Source: an uncultured Chthonomonas sp. (GTDB lineage: Bacteria > Armatimonadota > Chthonomonadetes > Chthonomonadales > CAJBBX01). From it: a DNA stretch of 40,409 bases. The stretch spans positions 1-40,409 of the forward strand of contig CAJBBX010000004.1 in the NCBI GenBank assembly GCA_903951425.1, in the 5' to 3' direction. The notes under the pieces were generated by a model. It did no database searches. It saw nothing but the letters and a program-made list of their open reading frames with translations, and had not been told where the DNA came from. Shown piece by piece: positions 6,385-14,344 of this stretch. The position numbers were made by a program, and so were the translations under genes. Numbering within the stretch: position 1 is the first letter of the stretch; every line of letters starts with the position of its first letter.

Positions 6385-9234
6385 ATGCAAGAAGAGGTCC
6401 GTACGAAGGGCGCACCACGGTGGCTCAGGGCACTGCGCATCGGGTTCGTGGCAGTCATGGCCTTCGGCCTGCTGTTTGGCTACCAGGTCGTTCGCATCAT
6501 CACGGACTTCCAGTGGTTCGGCGAAGTCGGCTACCAGAGCGTCTTCGGCGGGATACTGGGCGCCAAGCTAACGCTCTTCTTCGGCGTGAGCACCCTCTTC
6601 TTCCTGCTGGTCTACACCAACGTTTGGGCCGCCTTCGCCATGAACGCTTCCGTAGCCAAGCCGCGCCTGTATGATGAGGAGCGTGAACGCTTTGCCCATA
6701 TGGTGCGCTCGGTGGGCCGGTGGGGAAGCCTCGGCATCGTCCTGCTCCTTTCGCTCATGGTGGGCGGCAACGCCTCGACGCACTGGTCCGAATACATGCT
6801 CTTCACCCATCCGGCCTCATTCGGCCGAGTGGACCCGCAGCTGGGCAATGATATCGGCTTCTATGTCTTCCGGCTTCCATTCCTGAACTACCTCCAGGGG
6901 ACGCTGCTCTTTACGCTGGCGGCGGCGGCCATCGGCGCGGCGGCGATCCACTACGGCGAGCGCGCCGTTGACTTCGCGGCGGGCGCTACGCCCACGATTG
7001 CGCCCCACGTGCGGGCGCATGTGCTGGGCCTCCTGGGGGTCGTAGCCGTGGTGGCTGCGTGGGGCAGCCTGCTGGGGCGGTACGACCTCCTCCTCAGCGA
7101 CAATGGCCAGTTTGTTGGCGCGGGCTACACAGACATCCACGCGCGGATGCCCGGCATGGTGATCCAGGCCAGCCTTATGCTGATGGTAGCCGCGCTCTGC
7201 TGGCTTAACACGCGCCTCTGGCGGCCCTTCCTGCCGCCCATCGCGGGCCTCGCGCTCTGGGGCGTCGGCTCCGCCCTGGCGCTGGGCGTCTACCCCGGCT
7301 TCGTGCAGCGTTTCCGTGTGGTTCCGAACCAGTACAACGCCGAGGAGCCCTACATCAAGCGCGATATCGAGGCCACGCGCCAGGCCTACGGGCTGACCGC
7401 CGTGCGAACGGTGCCGCTGGATACGCCTGCTCCGCTCGTGACGTCCGACCTGGCCAAGGAGCACCTGACGACTTCGAATATCCGCTTGTGGGACTGGCCG
7501 CAACTCGGCCGTGTCTACCAGGCCAAGCAGGCCCTGAAGACCTACTATCGCTTCGGGCTCCCGCCCGGCGTCCCCTCCAGCACGGGGCCATACAACATCG
7601 ACGTGGACCGGTACGTCATCAACGGCGAGGAGCGGCAGGTGATGCTCGCCCCGCGAGAGATGTTCGTGCCCGGCCTGCCGCAGCAGGCGCAGACGTGGGT
7701 GAACCAGCGGCTCCAGTACACCCACGGCTACGGCGTCGTCATGAGCCCCGTCAACCGCGTAGATGCGGACGGCTTGCCCGAGTACTTCCTGGGTCAGATT
7801 CCTGTTCGATCGACGCGGCCGGAGCTCAAGGTCGACCAGCCCGGCATCTACTACGGCGAGTTGCAGAACGAGTACATTTTCGTCAACACCAAGCAGAATG
7901 AGCTCCACTATCCCGGTCCCGAGCGCAACGAAGAGACGCGCTACGCCGGGAAGGGCGGCGTACGGGTCGGCGGTTTCATGGGACGGACGGCCTGGTCCAT
8001 GCGGCTCGGCGACTTCAACCTGATGCTCGCGCCGGACCTCACGTCGGAGAGCCGGGTCCTCATTCGCCGCAATATCCGCGAGCGGGCCCAGACTGTGGCG
8101 CCGTTCCTGAACTGGGACAACGATCCCTACCTTGTGGTGGCCGACGGCCGTCTCACCTGGATGATGGACGCCTACACGGTCTCGGACCGGTACCCCTACG
8201 CGCGGCCCTACTCGGTGGGCACCGGATACGACGGCGTGAGCCAGCAGTTCAACTACATCCGCAATTCCGTGAAGGCCACCATCGACGCCTACGACGGCAC
8301 GCTACGGTTCTATGTCTCCGACACGGCCGACCCCGTACTGCGGGCCTGGTCGCGCATCTTCCCGGGCCTCATGAAGCCCCTCAGCCAGATGCCGCAGTCG
8401 CTACAGTCGCACATCCGCTACCCGGAGGACCTGTTCCGGGTGCAGCGTGATATCTATACGATTTACCATATCACAAGTCCGAAGATTTACTACGGTAAAG
8501 AGGATCAGTGGGATGTGCCGTCGGATCCCACCGACGCCGGTGAAGAGGGAAGCTCGGCCGCAGGACGCATGGCGCCCTACTACGTTAACATGCGGCAAGC
8601 GGGCGAGAAGGGCACCGAGTTCCTCCTGATGACGCCTTTCACACCCAAGGCGGTGCAGAACCTGGCCGCCTGGATGTGTGCGCGGTGCGACCCGGAGCAC
8701 TACGGCGAGCTGGTCTGCTATCGGTTCCCCAAGGGGAGCAACGTGAACGGGCCGCAGCAAATCATGGCTCAGGTTAACTCGCAGCCCGAGATCAGCCGTA
8801 CCGTCTCGCTACTGGATCAGCGGGGCTCGCGCGTCATCTGGGGCAACCTGCTGGTGATCCCTATGGGTAAGGCTCTGGTCTACGCGATCCCGCTCTACGT
8901 CCAGGCCAGCGCCAGCACTTCGGCGCAGATCCCCGAGATCAGCCAGGTGATCCTCGCCTGCGGTGACCGTGTCGTCATGCGGCCGACGCTCGACGAGGCG
9001 CTCCAGGCGCTCGTCCAGGGCCGCACTGAGGCGGTGGCCGAGGCCGGCTCGGAGCCGGCGCGGGATGGGGCGGCGCGCTCCACGTCCGCGGCTACGCCTG
9101 TGGCCGACGCGCTCACACGTGCCCAAGCGGCGCTACGCCGGGCTCAGGAGAGCAAGAAGGGCTACGACGCCGCACTGGAGGAGCTGTCACGAGCCCTGAC
9201 GGAGTTGCAGGGGTCGAGGCCGGCCCCAGACTAG
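6385..9234 (+). CDS. UPF0182 family large membrane protein
   Basis: A 949-residue protein. The first third carries about seven hydrophobic segments (residues about 17-38, 60-80, 110-130, 165-185, 212-230, 255-275, 285-305). The rest is a large, probably extracytoplasmic domain with family-typical stretches such as VPNQYNAEEPYIKRDIEATR, WDWPQLGRVYQ, GVVMSPVN and NSVKATIDAYDGTLRFYV. The C-terminus is a short helical segment (RAQAALRRAQ ... ALEELSRALTEL). UPF0182 proteins have no established function. GGGAG precedes ATG 6385 by six bases. The stop codon overlaps the stop of the convergent gene in the tetranucleotide CTAG at 9231-9234, leaving no space for an intergenic terminator. Confidence 0.95.
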   Translation: MQEEVRTKGAPRWLRALRIGFVAVMAFGLLFGYQVVRIITDFQWFGEVGYQSVFGGILGAKLTLFFGVSTLFFLLVYTNVWAAFAMNASVAKPRLYDEERERFAHMVRSVGRWGSLGIVLLLSLMVGGNASTHWSEYMLFTHPASFGRVDPQLGNDIGFYVFRLPFLNYLQGTLLFTLAAAAIGAAAIHYGERAVDFAAGATPTIAPHVRAHVLGLLGVVAVVAAWGSLLGRYDLLLSDNGQFVGAGYTDIHARMPGMVIQASLMLMVAALCWLNTRLWRPFLPPIAGLALWGVGSALALGVYPGFVQRFRVVPNQYNAEEPYIKRDIEATRQAYGLTAVRTVPLDTPAPLVTSDLAKEHLTTSNIRLWDWPQLGRVYQAKQALKTYYRFGLPPGVPSSTGPYNIDVDRYVINGEERQVMLAPREMFVPGLPQQAQTWVNQRLQYTHGYGVVMSPVNRVDADGLPEYFLGQIPVRSTRPELKVDQPGIYYGELQNEYIFVNTKQNELHYPGPERNEETRYAGKGGVRVGGFMGRTAWSMRLGDFNLMLAPDLTSESRVLIRRNIRERAQTVAPFLNWDNDPYLVVADGRLTWMMDAYTVSDRYPYARPYSVGTGYDGVSQQFNYIRNSVKATIDAYDGTLRFYVSDTADPVLRAWSRIFPGLMKPLSQMPQSLQSHIRYPEDLFRVQRDIYTIYHITSPKIYYGKEDQWDVPSDPTDAGEEGSSAAGRMAPYYVNMRQAGEKGTEFLLMTPFTPKAVQNLAAWMCARCDPEHYGELVCYRFPKGSNVNGPQQIMAQVNSQPEISRTVSLLDQRGSRVIWGNLLVIPMGKALVYAIPLYVQASASTSAQIPEISQVILACGDRVVMRPTLDEALQALVQGRTEAVAEAGSEPARDGAARSTSAATPVADALTRAQAALRRAQESKKGYDAALEELSRALTELQGSRPAPD

Positions 9235-10703
9235 GGAGTTGCTGACTGGATCAGATGCGCACCGAACAGGAACCGTGAGATCCCGGGTTCGACCGAAGGC
9301 TTCGGGAAGTTGCGCGCCCACCAGACGAAGGGCGACAGCGCATCGCAGACGGTATCGGCGGCCAGGATGGCGCCGGGGAACCGGGTGAGGAGGGCCCTGC
9401 ACAGGGCCCCCGCTGCCCGGAAGGCTTTGTTGCCGCCGCGCTCGGGCCTGCCGTCGTTGGGCATGGCGTCCAAGCCGACCAGCATCAGGGCATCAAACGG
9501 CGCATCGGCCGTAGCGCCCTCCGCCGCCGCGCTCAGGTGCGCCCGCCACTCGGGCGATGCCAGGCTCACGGCAGGCGGCTCCAGCGCCGCGTCTGCGTCT
9601 GGCCGCAGCACCAGTTGCCGCCTCCACCGTTCGGCATCGCCGGGAGCGGTCACGTCCAGGTCCAGCATCACGCGGCAGCCCGCCTGCTTGGCTCGACGCG
9701 CGGCGGCGGTCAGTGCGGCGTCCGGGGCGCCGGAGCGGGGTAGTGCGCCCACGAAGCGCACCAGCGTGGAATCTGCGACGTCGGTGTCCGCTGGAGGCTG
9801 CCAGTTCGCGGCCTTCGCTCCGGCGACCTCAACGACGCGGTCGATCTGCGTCACCCAACCACGGCCGCCTCGCGTGGGCACGGGCGGGTGCCGCTCATAC
9901 ATAAGGTCCCGATACTGCTGGGCCGGGCCGCGCCAGTCTCCCTTGTAGCAGTCGATACGCCATGTGACGGCTGGCATATGGTCGCAAGTTAGCCACGGCG
10001 CGGGCGCCTCGGTGGTCAGCTGCAGTTCGGCCTTGGAGCCTTGCGGCGTCACGGTGAGCGTCCGCCTCTCCCCGCCGTCCGGCGAGTAGGCGACGATACC
10101 CCCTTTGGCGCCCTGCCAGACGAAGAAGGGCGCCTGCCACTCACTCGGGTATGGGAGCGTGCGGGCCTGCCGCAGCGCCTTTGGCTTGATCACCTGATCT
10201 CCCGTGGCCGGCAGCAGCAGGCGGCCCACAGTGGCATCGAGGTTGCGGATGCCGAACTGCAGCCCGCGCAACCCCTCCTCGCGGGCGTCGGCCCACATCT
10301 CCACGATGACCTCGTCCGTGTCGCTGTCCACGGAGACGCTGAGGACGGCCGTGCGGGCCAGGTCCTTCAGCGTTAGCATGGCCGCGTTGGGGTTCTTCCC
10401 CGTGCGCCACTCGGTGCTGCGCAGCGCCGGCCACGAGCCATCGCCCGCCTGCAGCCGCGTCAGGGGCGTCCGGGGCCGCGCGCCGTACATGGGCCGTTCG
10501 TCTGAAGCGATGTTGCGCAGCTCAGCCAAGTCGGGTCCGAAGAAGGTGGCCTCCATGCGATTGGTGGTGACGTGCAGGCGCTCGCCTTCGATCCGCACGT
10601 CCGCCCGGCTCATGTTTGCCGCCAGCAGCGCCGCAAGCGCGGCAACCCGCCTCCAATGCCTTTGACCGCCTCGTAGACCCAAGGTAGAATGCTCCCCGAA
10701 CAC
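9231..10703 (-). CDS. Secreted protein of unknown function, possibly carbohydrate-active
   Basis: A protein of about 490 residues with an arginine-rich then hydrophobic N-terminus (RHWRRVAALAALLAANMSRA), likely a signal peptide. The first half is beta-rich (LHVTTNRMEATFFGPDLAEL; VSVDSDTDEVIVEMWAD), as in the N-terminal domain of some glycoside hydrolases. The second half has alternating strands and helices (TLVRFVGALP; GCRVMLDLDVTAP; PFDALMLVGLDAMPNDG) suggestive of a TIM-like barrel. I do not recognise a catalytic pair and cannot name a family. The start is uncertain: GTG 10703 has GGGAGG five bases upstream, GTG 10709 is almost on top of that site, and TTG 10682 has GGGGAG nine bases upstream. 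The gene is divergent from the next one, with only 26 bp between starts. Confidence 0.75.
   Translation of the reverse strand: MFGEHSTLGLRGGQRHWRRVAALAALLAANMSRADVRIEGERLHVTTNRMEATFFGPDLAELRNIASDERPMYGARPRTPLTRLQAGDGSWPALRSTEWRTGKNPNAAMLTLKDLARTAVLSVSVDSDTDEVIVEMWADAREEGLRGLQFGIRNLDATVGRLLLPATGDQVIKPKALRQARTLPYPSEWQAPFFVWQGAKGGIVAYSPDGGERRTLTVTPQGSKAELQLTTEAPAPWLTCDHMPAVTWRIDCYKGDWRGPAQQYRDLMYERHPPVPTRGGRGWVTQIDRVVEVAGAKAANWQPPADTDVADSTLVRFVGALPRSGAPDAALTAAARRAKQAGCRVMLDLDVTAPGDAERWRRQLVLRPDADAALEPPAVSLASPEWRAHLSAAAEGATADAPFDALMLVGLDAMPNDGRPERGGNKAFRAAGALCRALLTRFPGAILAADTVCDALSPFVWWARNFPKPSVEPGISRFLFGAHLIQSATP
10662..10690 (+). promoter_or_regulatory. Sigma-70-like promoter for the DnaA_N-like gene
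   Basis: TTGACC (10662-10667), 17-bp spacer, TAGAAT (10685-10690), then about 39 bp to ATG 10730. The promoter lies inside the N-terminal codons of the divergent secreted-protein gene if that gene starts at a GTG. Confidence 0.65.
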
Positions 10704-10708
10704 CGTCA

Positions 10709-10720
10709 CCTCCCGGAGGG
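10709..10720. promoter_or_regulatory. Shared, back-to-back ribosome binding sites
   Basis: The segment CCTCCCGGAGGG has CCTCC/GGAGG arms. Read plus, GGAGGG (10715-10720) is nine bases before ATG 10730. Read minus, GGGAGG (10714-10709) is five bases before GTG 10703. The two Shine-Dalgarno sites are adjacent and complementary. Confidence 0.5.
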
Positions 10721-10729
10721 GCCCTCAGA

Positions 10730-11389
10730 ATGGCAACCACAACGTCCGATCCCGTCGCGCTCTGGCCGCGGGCTGTAAACCTCGTGAAGGACAAGACCAC
10801 CAGCCGCTCGTTCTGGCAGGCGCTGGAGAAGACCGTGGCGCTGGCGGTGCTCGACGACACCCTGATTGTGGGCCTCAATGCAAGATACGCCAATGAGGCG
10901 GGCGCGATCAACACGTCGCTCCACAAGACGGCCATCCTTCGCGCCTTGGCGGAGGTGAATGGTCGGCAAATTGGCTTCCGGCTCATCGAGGGCGACACGG
11001 CCGCCGACTGGGCCATGACGCAGGATCGCGATGCGCGCGTCGCGGCCATGCGAGCCGCCACCTACAGCCGCAAGGACCAGGCCGCCGCCGACGCCCAGGG
11101 CTGGGACGGCGTCTACGAGCAGGTGGCCCGCGCCTGGTCGGCCGCCACACTTCGGGCGTTGCCGCAGACCAAGGCGCGCTACCTCAGCGATATGCTCTAT
11201 GTACTCCTCGATGCCATTGACCAGTACTCGCCTGAAACGCCCGATGAGGCCACCGAGCGCCACATCGCCCGGGTGATCGATCGCATCGCCACCAACTCCG
11301 AGGTTCCTGCGACGCTGGTGGCGCTGGAGGTGGAGCGCCTGCGGGCGTGGCGCGCTTCCACTCCGCAAGCCGCAGCTCAGTCGGAGTAG
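10730..11389 (+). CDS. Small protein with DnaA domain I-like N-terminus
   Basis: A 219-residue protein. Residues about 10-88 resemble the N-terminal domain of the replication initiator DnaA: LWPRAVNLVKDKTTSRSFW, then a hydrophobic strand DDTLIVGLNARYANE, a helix, and a closing strand EVNGRQIGFRLIEGD. This matches the DnaA pattern of a tryptophan after leucine, a helix ending in F, 'L..DTL.I..PN.F', and a final strand 'I.F.V'. The AAA ATPase and the DNA-binding domain IV are absent. Instead residues 89-219 are predicted helical (DARVAAMRAATYSRKDQAA; ARYLSDMLYVLLDAIDQY). Domain I in DnaA is for protein contacts, so an adaptor role is possible. The resemblance is judged by eye. It is convergent with folC, overlapping by 13 bp. 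Confidence 0.75.
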   Translation: MATTTSDPVALWPRAVNLVKDKTTSRSFWQALEKTVALAVLDDTLIVGLNARYANEAGAINTSLHKTAILRALAEVNGRQIGFRLIEGDTAADWAMTQDRDARVAAMRAATYSRKDQAAADAQGWDGVYEQVARAWSAATLRALPQTKARYLSDMLYVLLDAIDQYSPETPDEATERHIARVIDRIATNSEVPATLVALEVERLRAWRASTPQAAAQSE

Positions 11390-12690
11390 CCCAGCCTCTT
11401 CGGGTCGGCCTCGCCGACGACGTAGAACGAGCCGGTGACCAGCACCAGGTCGCCGGCTCCCGCATCGCCCAGCGCCTGGCGCACGGATTGCTCCACGGGT
11501 GTCACTGTGCGTACGTCGGCGCAGATGCGCCGCGCTGCCGCGGCCACCTCGTCGGCCGGCAGCGCGCGCCGCCAGCCTGCCTGAGTGGCGATGATGCGCG
11601 AGGCCATGCCTGCGAGCGGCGCCAGGAAGGCAGCCGGATCGTGCCCGAGCGACACTCCCACGACCAGCACCAGGCGCTTGAAGGGCAACGCCCTCACCGA
11701 CCGCGCAAGCGCTTCCGCCGAGACGCGGTTGTGCGCGCCGTCAAGCACCAGCGTGGGATCGCACCCGTGGATCTCCATGCGGCCGGGTAGCCGCGTGGTC
11801 CTGAGCCCCTCCGCCAGGGCGTCGGACGCCACCTCCCGGCCCAGACCCTCCAGCAGGATCTCCGCGGCCGTCGCCGCGCAGGCCGCGTTGCGCGCCTGGT
11901 GGTCGCCTCGCAGGCCAAGCTCCAGGTCTGTGTAGCGGCGTCGCGGCGTCGCGATCCAGACCCTCGGCGACGCTCCCCCGAACCATGCCCGCCTCACCGA
12001 GGGCGCCTCGCCGCCCGTCCCCGGCGCCACGGTGACCACGGGGGCGGCCAACTCCCGGGCGCGGCGGCGGATGACGCTGAGCGCGGTGGGCCGTCCCGGC
12101 GATGTCACAACGGGCGTGCCCGGCTTGATGATGCCCGCCTTCTCCCCGGCGATCAGCGCGATGGTGTCGCCCAGCACGTCGCAGTGGTCGTAGTCGATGG
12201 TGGTGATGACGCAGACGCGGGGCTCAAGCACGTTGGTGGCGTCCAGGCGTCCGCCCAGGCCCACCTCCACGACCGAGGCCTCGACCCGCGACGTGCGAAA
12301 GGCCTCGAAGGCCAGAGCCGTCTTCACCTCGAACTCGGTGCAAGGCCCGTCCGGTCCATCGGCCATCGCCTCCGCGGCAGCGGCCACGCGGTCGAGGCAC
12401 TGCGCGAAGAGGGGCTTCGGCGCCAGCTCGTCGTCGATCTGGACCCGTTCCCGGATGTCATACACGTAGGGCGAAAGGTACGCCCCGGCCCTGACGCCGT
12501 GCTGTTTCAGTATCGAGGCTATCATGGCGGTCACCGATCCCTTGCCCTTGGTGCCCGCCACATGCGCGGCCGGGCACGAGCGTTCAGGGTGGTCCAGCGC
12601 GTCGAGCAACGCACGGAATCGGTCCAGCCCAAGGCGAATGCCAAGCGGCTGCAGGTTGTTGAGGTACGCCACCGCCTGATCGAAATCCAT
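11377..12690 (-). CDS. folC: Folylpolyglutamate synthase / dihydrofolate synthase
   Basis: A 437-residue Mur-ligase-fold enzyme of folate metabolism that adds glutamate to folates and, in bifunctional members, makes dihydrofolate from dihydropteroate. The ATP loop is HVAGTKGKGSVTAM (residues about 44-57). Further family segments are SPYVYDIRERVQIDDE, EVGLGGRLDATNV, TTIDYDHCDVLGDT, IAGEKAGIIKPGTP and VLDGAHN. I chose ATG 12690 (MDFDQAVAYLNNL), because it matches the family N-terminus; the frame stays open far upstream but that part lies in the promoter region of the divergent gene. The ribosome site is weak. Cytoplasmic. Confidence 0.95.
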   Translation of the reverse strand: MDFDQAVAYLNNLQPLGIRLGLDRFRALLDALDHPERSCPAAHVAGTKGKGSVTAMIASILKQHGVRAGAYLSPYVYDIRERVQIDDELAPKPLFAQCLDRVAAAAEAMADGPDGPCTEFEVKTALAFEAFRTSRVEASVVEVGLGGRLDATNVLEPRVCVITTIDYDHCDVLGDTIALIAGEKAGIIKPGTPVVTSPGRPTALSVIRRRARELAAPVVTVAPGTGGEAPSVRRAWFGGASPRVWIATPRRRYTDLELGLRGDHQARNAACAATAAEILLEGLGREVASDALAEGLRTTRLPGRMEIHGCDPTLVLDGAHNRVSAEALARSVRALPFKRLVLVVGVSLGHDPAAFLAPLAGMASRIIATQAGWRRALPADEVAAAARRICADVRTVTPVEQSVRQALGDAGAGDLVLVTGSFYVVGEADPKRLGYSD

Positions 12691-12735
12691 GCGACCCAAG
12701 CCCCGTGTGTTGCCGCGATAGGTCGCGGTGCGTCT

Positions 12736-12741
12736 ATTGTA
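12736..12741 (-). promoter_or_regulatory. Possible -10 box for folC
   Basis: On the minus strand TACAAT lies about 46 bp before the folC start. No clear -35 is visible at 16-18 bp, so this is weak. Confidence 0.25.
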
Positions 12742-12780
12742 CAGCAGTGGATCATGGCAGGCGCCCCTGGGGTTCGCCGG

Positions 12781-12810
12781 TTGACTCGCCATACCTCCAG
12801 ACGCTATACT
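12781..12810 (+). promoter_or_regulatory. Sigma-70-like promoter for the NlpC/P60 gene
   Basis: TTGACT (12781-12786), 18-bp spacer, TATACT (12805-12810). It points at the gene starting at 12905, leaving a leader of about 88 nt. Confidence 0.65.
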
Positions 12811-12904
12811 GCGCCGACAAGGCAGGGGCCGATGGTCACTGCTGCGCCATTCCGGTACGATCTTTCGCGAGTGTGCCGACACAACGCCACTGAAGGTAGG
12901 GTAG

Positions 12905-13885
12905 ATGGTTCCATCCAAACTTCGCTGGGCGCTCCTGTGCGTCGCGGCTACTTACGGAGCGGCCATGCCCGCCATGGCCTCCAAGACGATCACAACGAAG
13001 AGGGGCGACACGCTCCACGGGCTCGCCAGGAAGTACGGCGTTTGGCCCATTGATATCGCCAAGGCGAACAACCTCCCCGCGGGTTCGAACATCAAGGATG
13101 GGGTGCGCCTGACGATCCCTGATCCCCCTGCAACCGTGTGGATTCGCCCGACACTCGATAGGCTCTCCGTTGTCAACAGCGACCGCATCATGGTTCGCCT
13201 CGGCCCGGGCTCGCAGTATCGGCGCACCACGTTGCTCGATAGCGGTTCGGTCGTCCGCGTAACGGCCAAGCAGGGCGTCTGGTGTCAGGTCTCGGCCGGG
13301 CCGGAGATCAAGGGCTGGATCCGCGGCGACCTGCTGTCGGCCCCGAGCGGCTCCCAACTGGCTGCCGCCCGCGCCAGGGCCGCGGCCAAATCCGGTGAGA
13401 CGCGCCGCGTGGCGTCGGCCACTTCGACCCGCTCGAAGCGCTCCCCAAGCCGGACCCACGTGGCGAAGGCTCGCGTTCGAAGCTATGCCGTCTCCGGCAG
13501 GGCCCCGGCGGTGCGACGCACACGCGACGTCGTACGAACAGCGCTGGCCTACCGTGGTGCGCCATACCGCTACGGCGGCGCCGGGCGGCGCGGGTTCGAC
13601 TGCTCAGGCTTCACCAGCCATGTCTACGCGGGCAAGGGCGTTGCCCTCCCGCACTCCTCGGCCGCTCAGTTCTCCAAGGGGCAGCGCGTCACCAAGGGCA
13701 CGATGAAGCCCGGCGACCTTGTCTTTTTTGGGCGCGGTCGGCGTGGCATCAACCATGTGGGCATCTACATGGGCGGCGATCGGTTCGTTCACGCGGCGCG
13801 GCCGGGCAAGGGCGTGCGGGTGGATAGCCTTAGCTCGTCGTACTACAAGTCGAACTTCAAGGGCGCGCGCAGAATCGCCCGTTAG
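12905..13885 (+). CDS. LysM-SH3-NlpC/P60 cell-wall hydrolase
   Basis: A 326-residue secreted peptidoglycan hydrolase. A signal peptide (residues 1-25, WALLCVAATYGAAMPAMA) is followed by a LysM domain (about 27-72, TITTKRGDTLHGLARKYGV ... LTIPD), an SH3-like domain (about 85-142, VRLGPGSQYRRTTLL), and a basic Ser/Ala/Arg linker (about 145-205). The NlpC/P60 domain follows (about 208-326) with the catalytic cysteine C233 in FDCSGF, a histidine in GINHVGIYMGG and a third polar position in FVHAARPG. LysM binds glycan and NlpC/P60 enzymes cut stem peptides, usually at D-Glu-diamino acid bonds; the exact bond here is inferred. It has its own promoter. It is followed after 64 bp by a tRNA gene that has a separate promoter. 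Confidence 0.95.
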   Translation: MVPSKLRWALLCVAATYGAAMPAMASKTITTKRGDTLHGLARKYGVWPIDIAKANNLPAGSNIKDGVRLTIPDPPATVWIRPTLDRLSVVNSDRIMVRLGPGSQYRRTTLLDSGSVVRVTAKQGVWCQVSAGPEIKGWIRGDLLSAPSGSQLAAARARAAAKSGETRRVASATSTRSKRSPSRTHVAKARVRSYAVSGRAPAVRRTRDVVRTALAYRGAPYRYGGAGRRGFDCSGFTSHVYAGKGVALPHSSAAQFSKGQRVTKGTMKPGDLVFFGRGRRGINHVGIYMGGDRFVHAARPGKGVRVDSLSSSYYKSNFKGARRIAR

Positions 13886-13908
13886 GGTCGCTCAAGCGGC
13901 TGTGGCCG

Positions 13909-13938
13909 TTGACTTACGTGGCCGGGAGGGGTTATACT
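13909..13938 (+). promoter_or_regulatory. Promoter of the tRNA-Glu/tRNA-Leu unit
   Basis: TTGACT (13909-13914), 18-bp spacer, TATACT (13933-13938). It ends 11 bp before the first base of tRNA-Glu, which fits a stable-RNA promoter. Confidence 0.75.
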
Positions 13939-13949
13939 CTCCGACGCTT

Positions 13950-14021
13950 GGCGCCATCGTCCAGAGGTCAGGACGGCGGGTTTTCAGCCCGTAGACCGGA
14001 GTTCGATTCTCCGTGGCGCTA
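13950..14021 (+). tRNA. tRNA-Glu (anticodon TTC)
   Basis: A full cloverleaf can be drawn: acceptor GGCGCCA/TGGCGCT (closing with a G-T pair), D stem GTCC/GGAC, anticodon loop TTTTCAG giving anticodon TTC, and T arm CGGAG-TTCGATT-CTCCG. The 3' CCA is not encoded; the sequence after the discriminator A is TATGCC. Confidence 0.93.
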
Positions 14022-14024
14022 TAT

Positions 14025-14111
14025 GCCGAGGTGGCGGAATTGGCAGACGCGCACGTTTGAGGGGCGTGTGCCCTTACAGGCATACGGGTTCAAGTCCCGT
14101 CCTCGGCACCA
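14025..14111 (+). tRNA. tRNA-Leu (anticodon GAG)
   Basis: Acceptor GCCGAGG/CCTCGGC, D stem GCG/CGC, anticodon stem CACGT/GCGTG with loop TTGAGGG (anticodon GAG), a long variable arm (GCCC...GGCA) typical of class II tRNA, T arm ACGGG/CCCGT. The CCA end is encoded. It lies 3 bp after tRNA-Glu. Confidence 0.93.
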
Positions 14112-14117
14112 ATTCGG

Positions 14118-14152
14118 AAGGCGGGCACGGCATCTGCCGGAGCCCGCCTTTT
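14118..14152 (+). terminator. Rho-independent terminator after tRNA-Leu
   Basis: Stem AAGGCGGGC/GCCCGCCTT (14118-14126 with 14142-14150), with an inner CGGCA/TGCCG stem, followed by T residues up to 14152. It lies 6 bp after the tRNA CCA end. Confidence 0.85.
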
Positions 14153-14226
14153 CCATGTCACGGGCGCTTGCCTGGAGTGGACTGCTAAGCGGCTAACGAT
14201 TTTTGCTCCCTGCAGGCCCGTTCGCA

Positions 14227-14256
14227 TTGACTTGCCCGGCGGGGCGCAGGTAGACT
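14227..14256 (+). promoter_or_regulatory. Promoter of the gap operon
   Basis: TTGACT (14227-14232), 18-bp spacer, TAGACT (14251-14256), followed by a T run. The expected leader before gap is about 80 nt. Confidence 0.65.
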
Positions 14257-14301
14257 TTTTGCTGGTTTCGGCGCAGGCGGGATCAGGGAACTTGAACGGT
14301 T

Positions 14302-14319
14302 ACAAGCTTTCGAGCTTGT
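14302..14319 (+). other. UUCG-loop hairpin in the gap leader
   Basis: ACAAGCT-TTCG-AGCTTGT forms a perfect 7-bp stem closed by a TTCG tetraloop. It sits 10 bp before the gap ribosome site (GGAAGGAG). It may stabilise the 5' end of the mRNA. Confidence 0.5.
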
Positions 14320-14344
14320 CTGTAATAGGAAGGAGCACTCCCAC

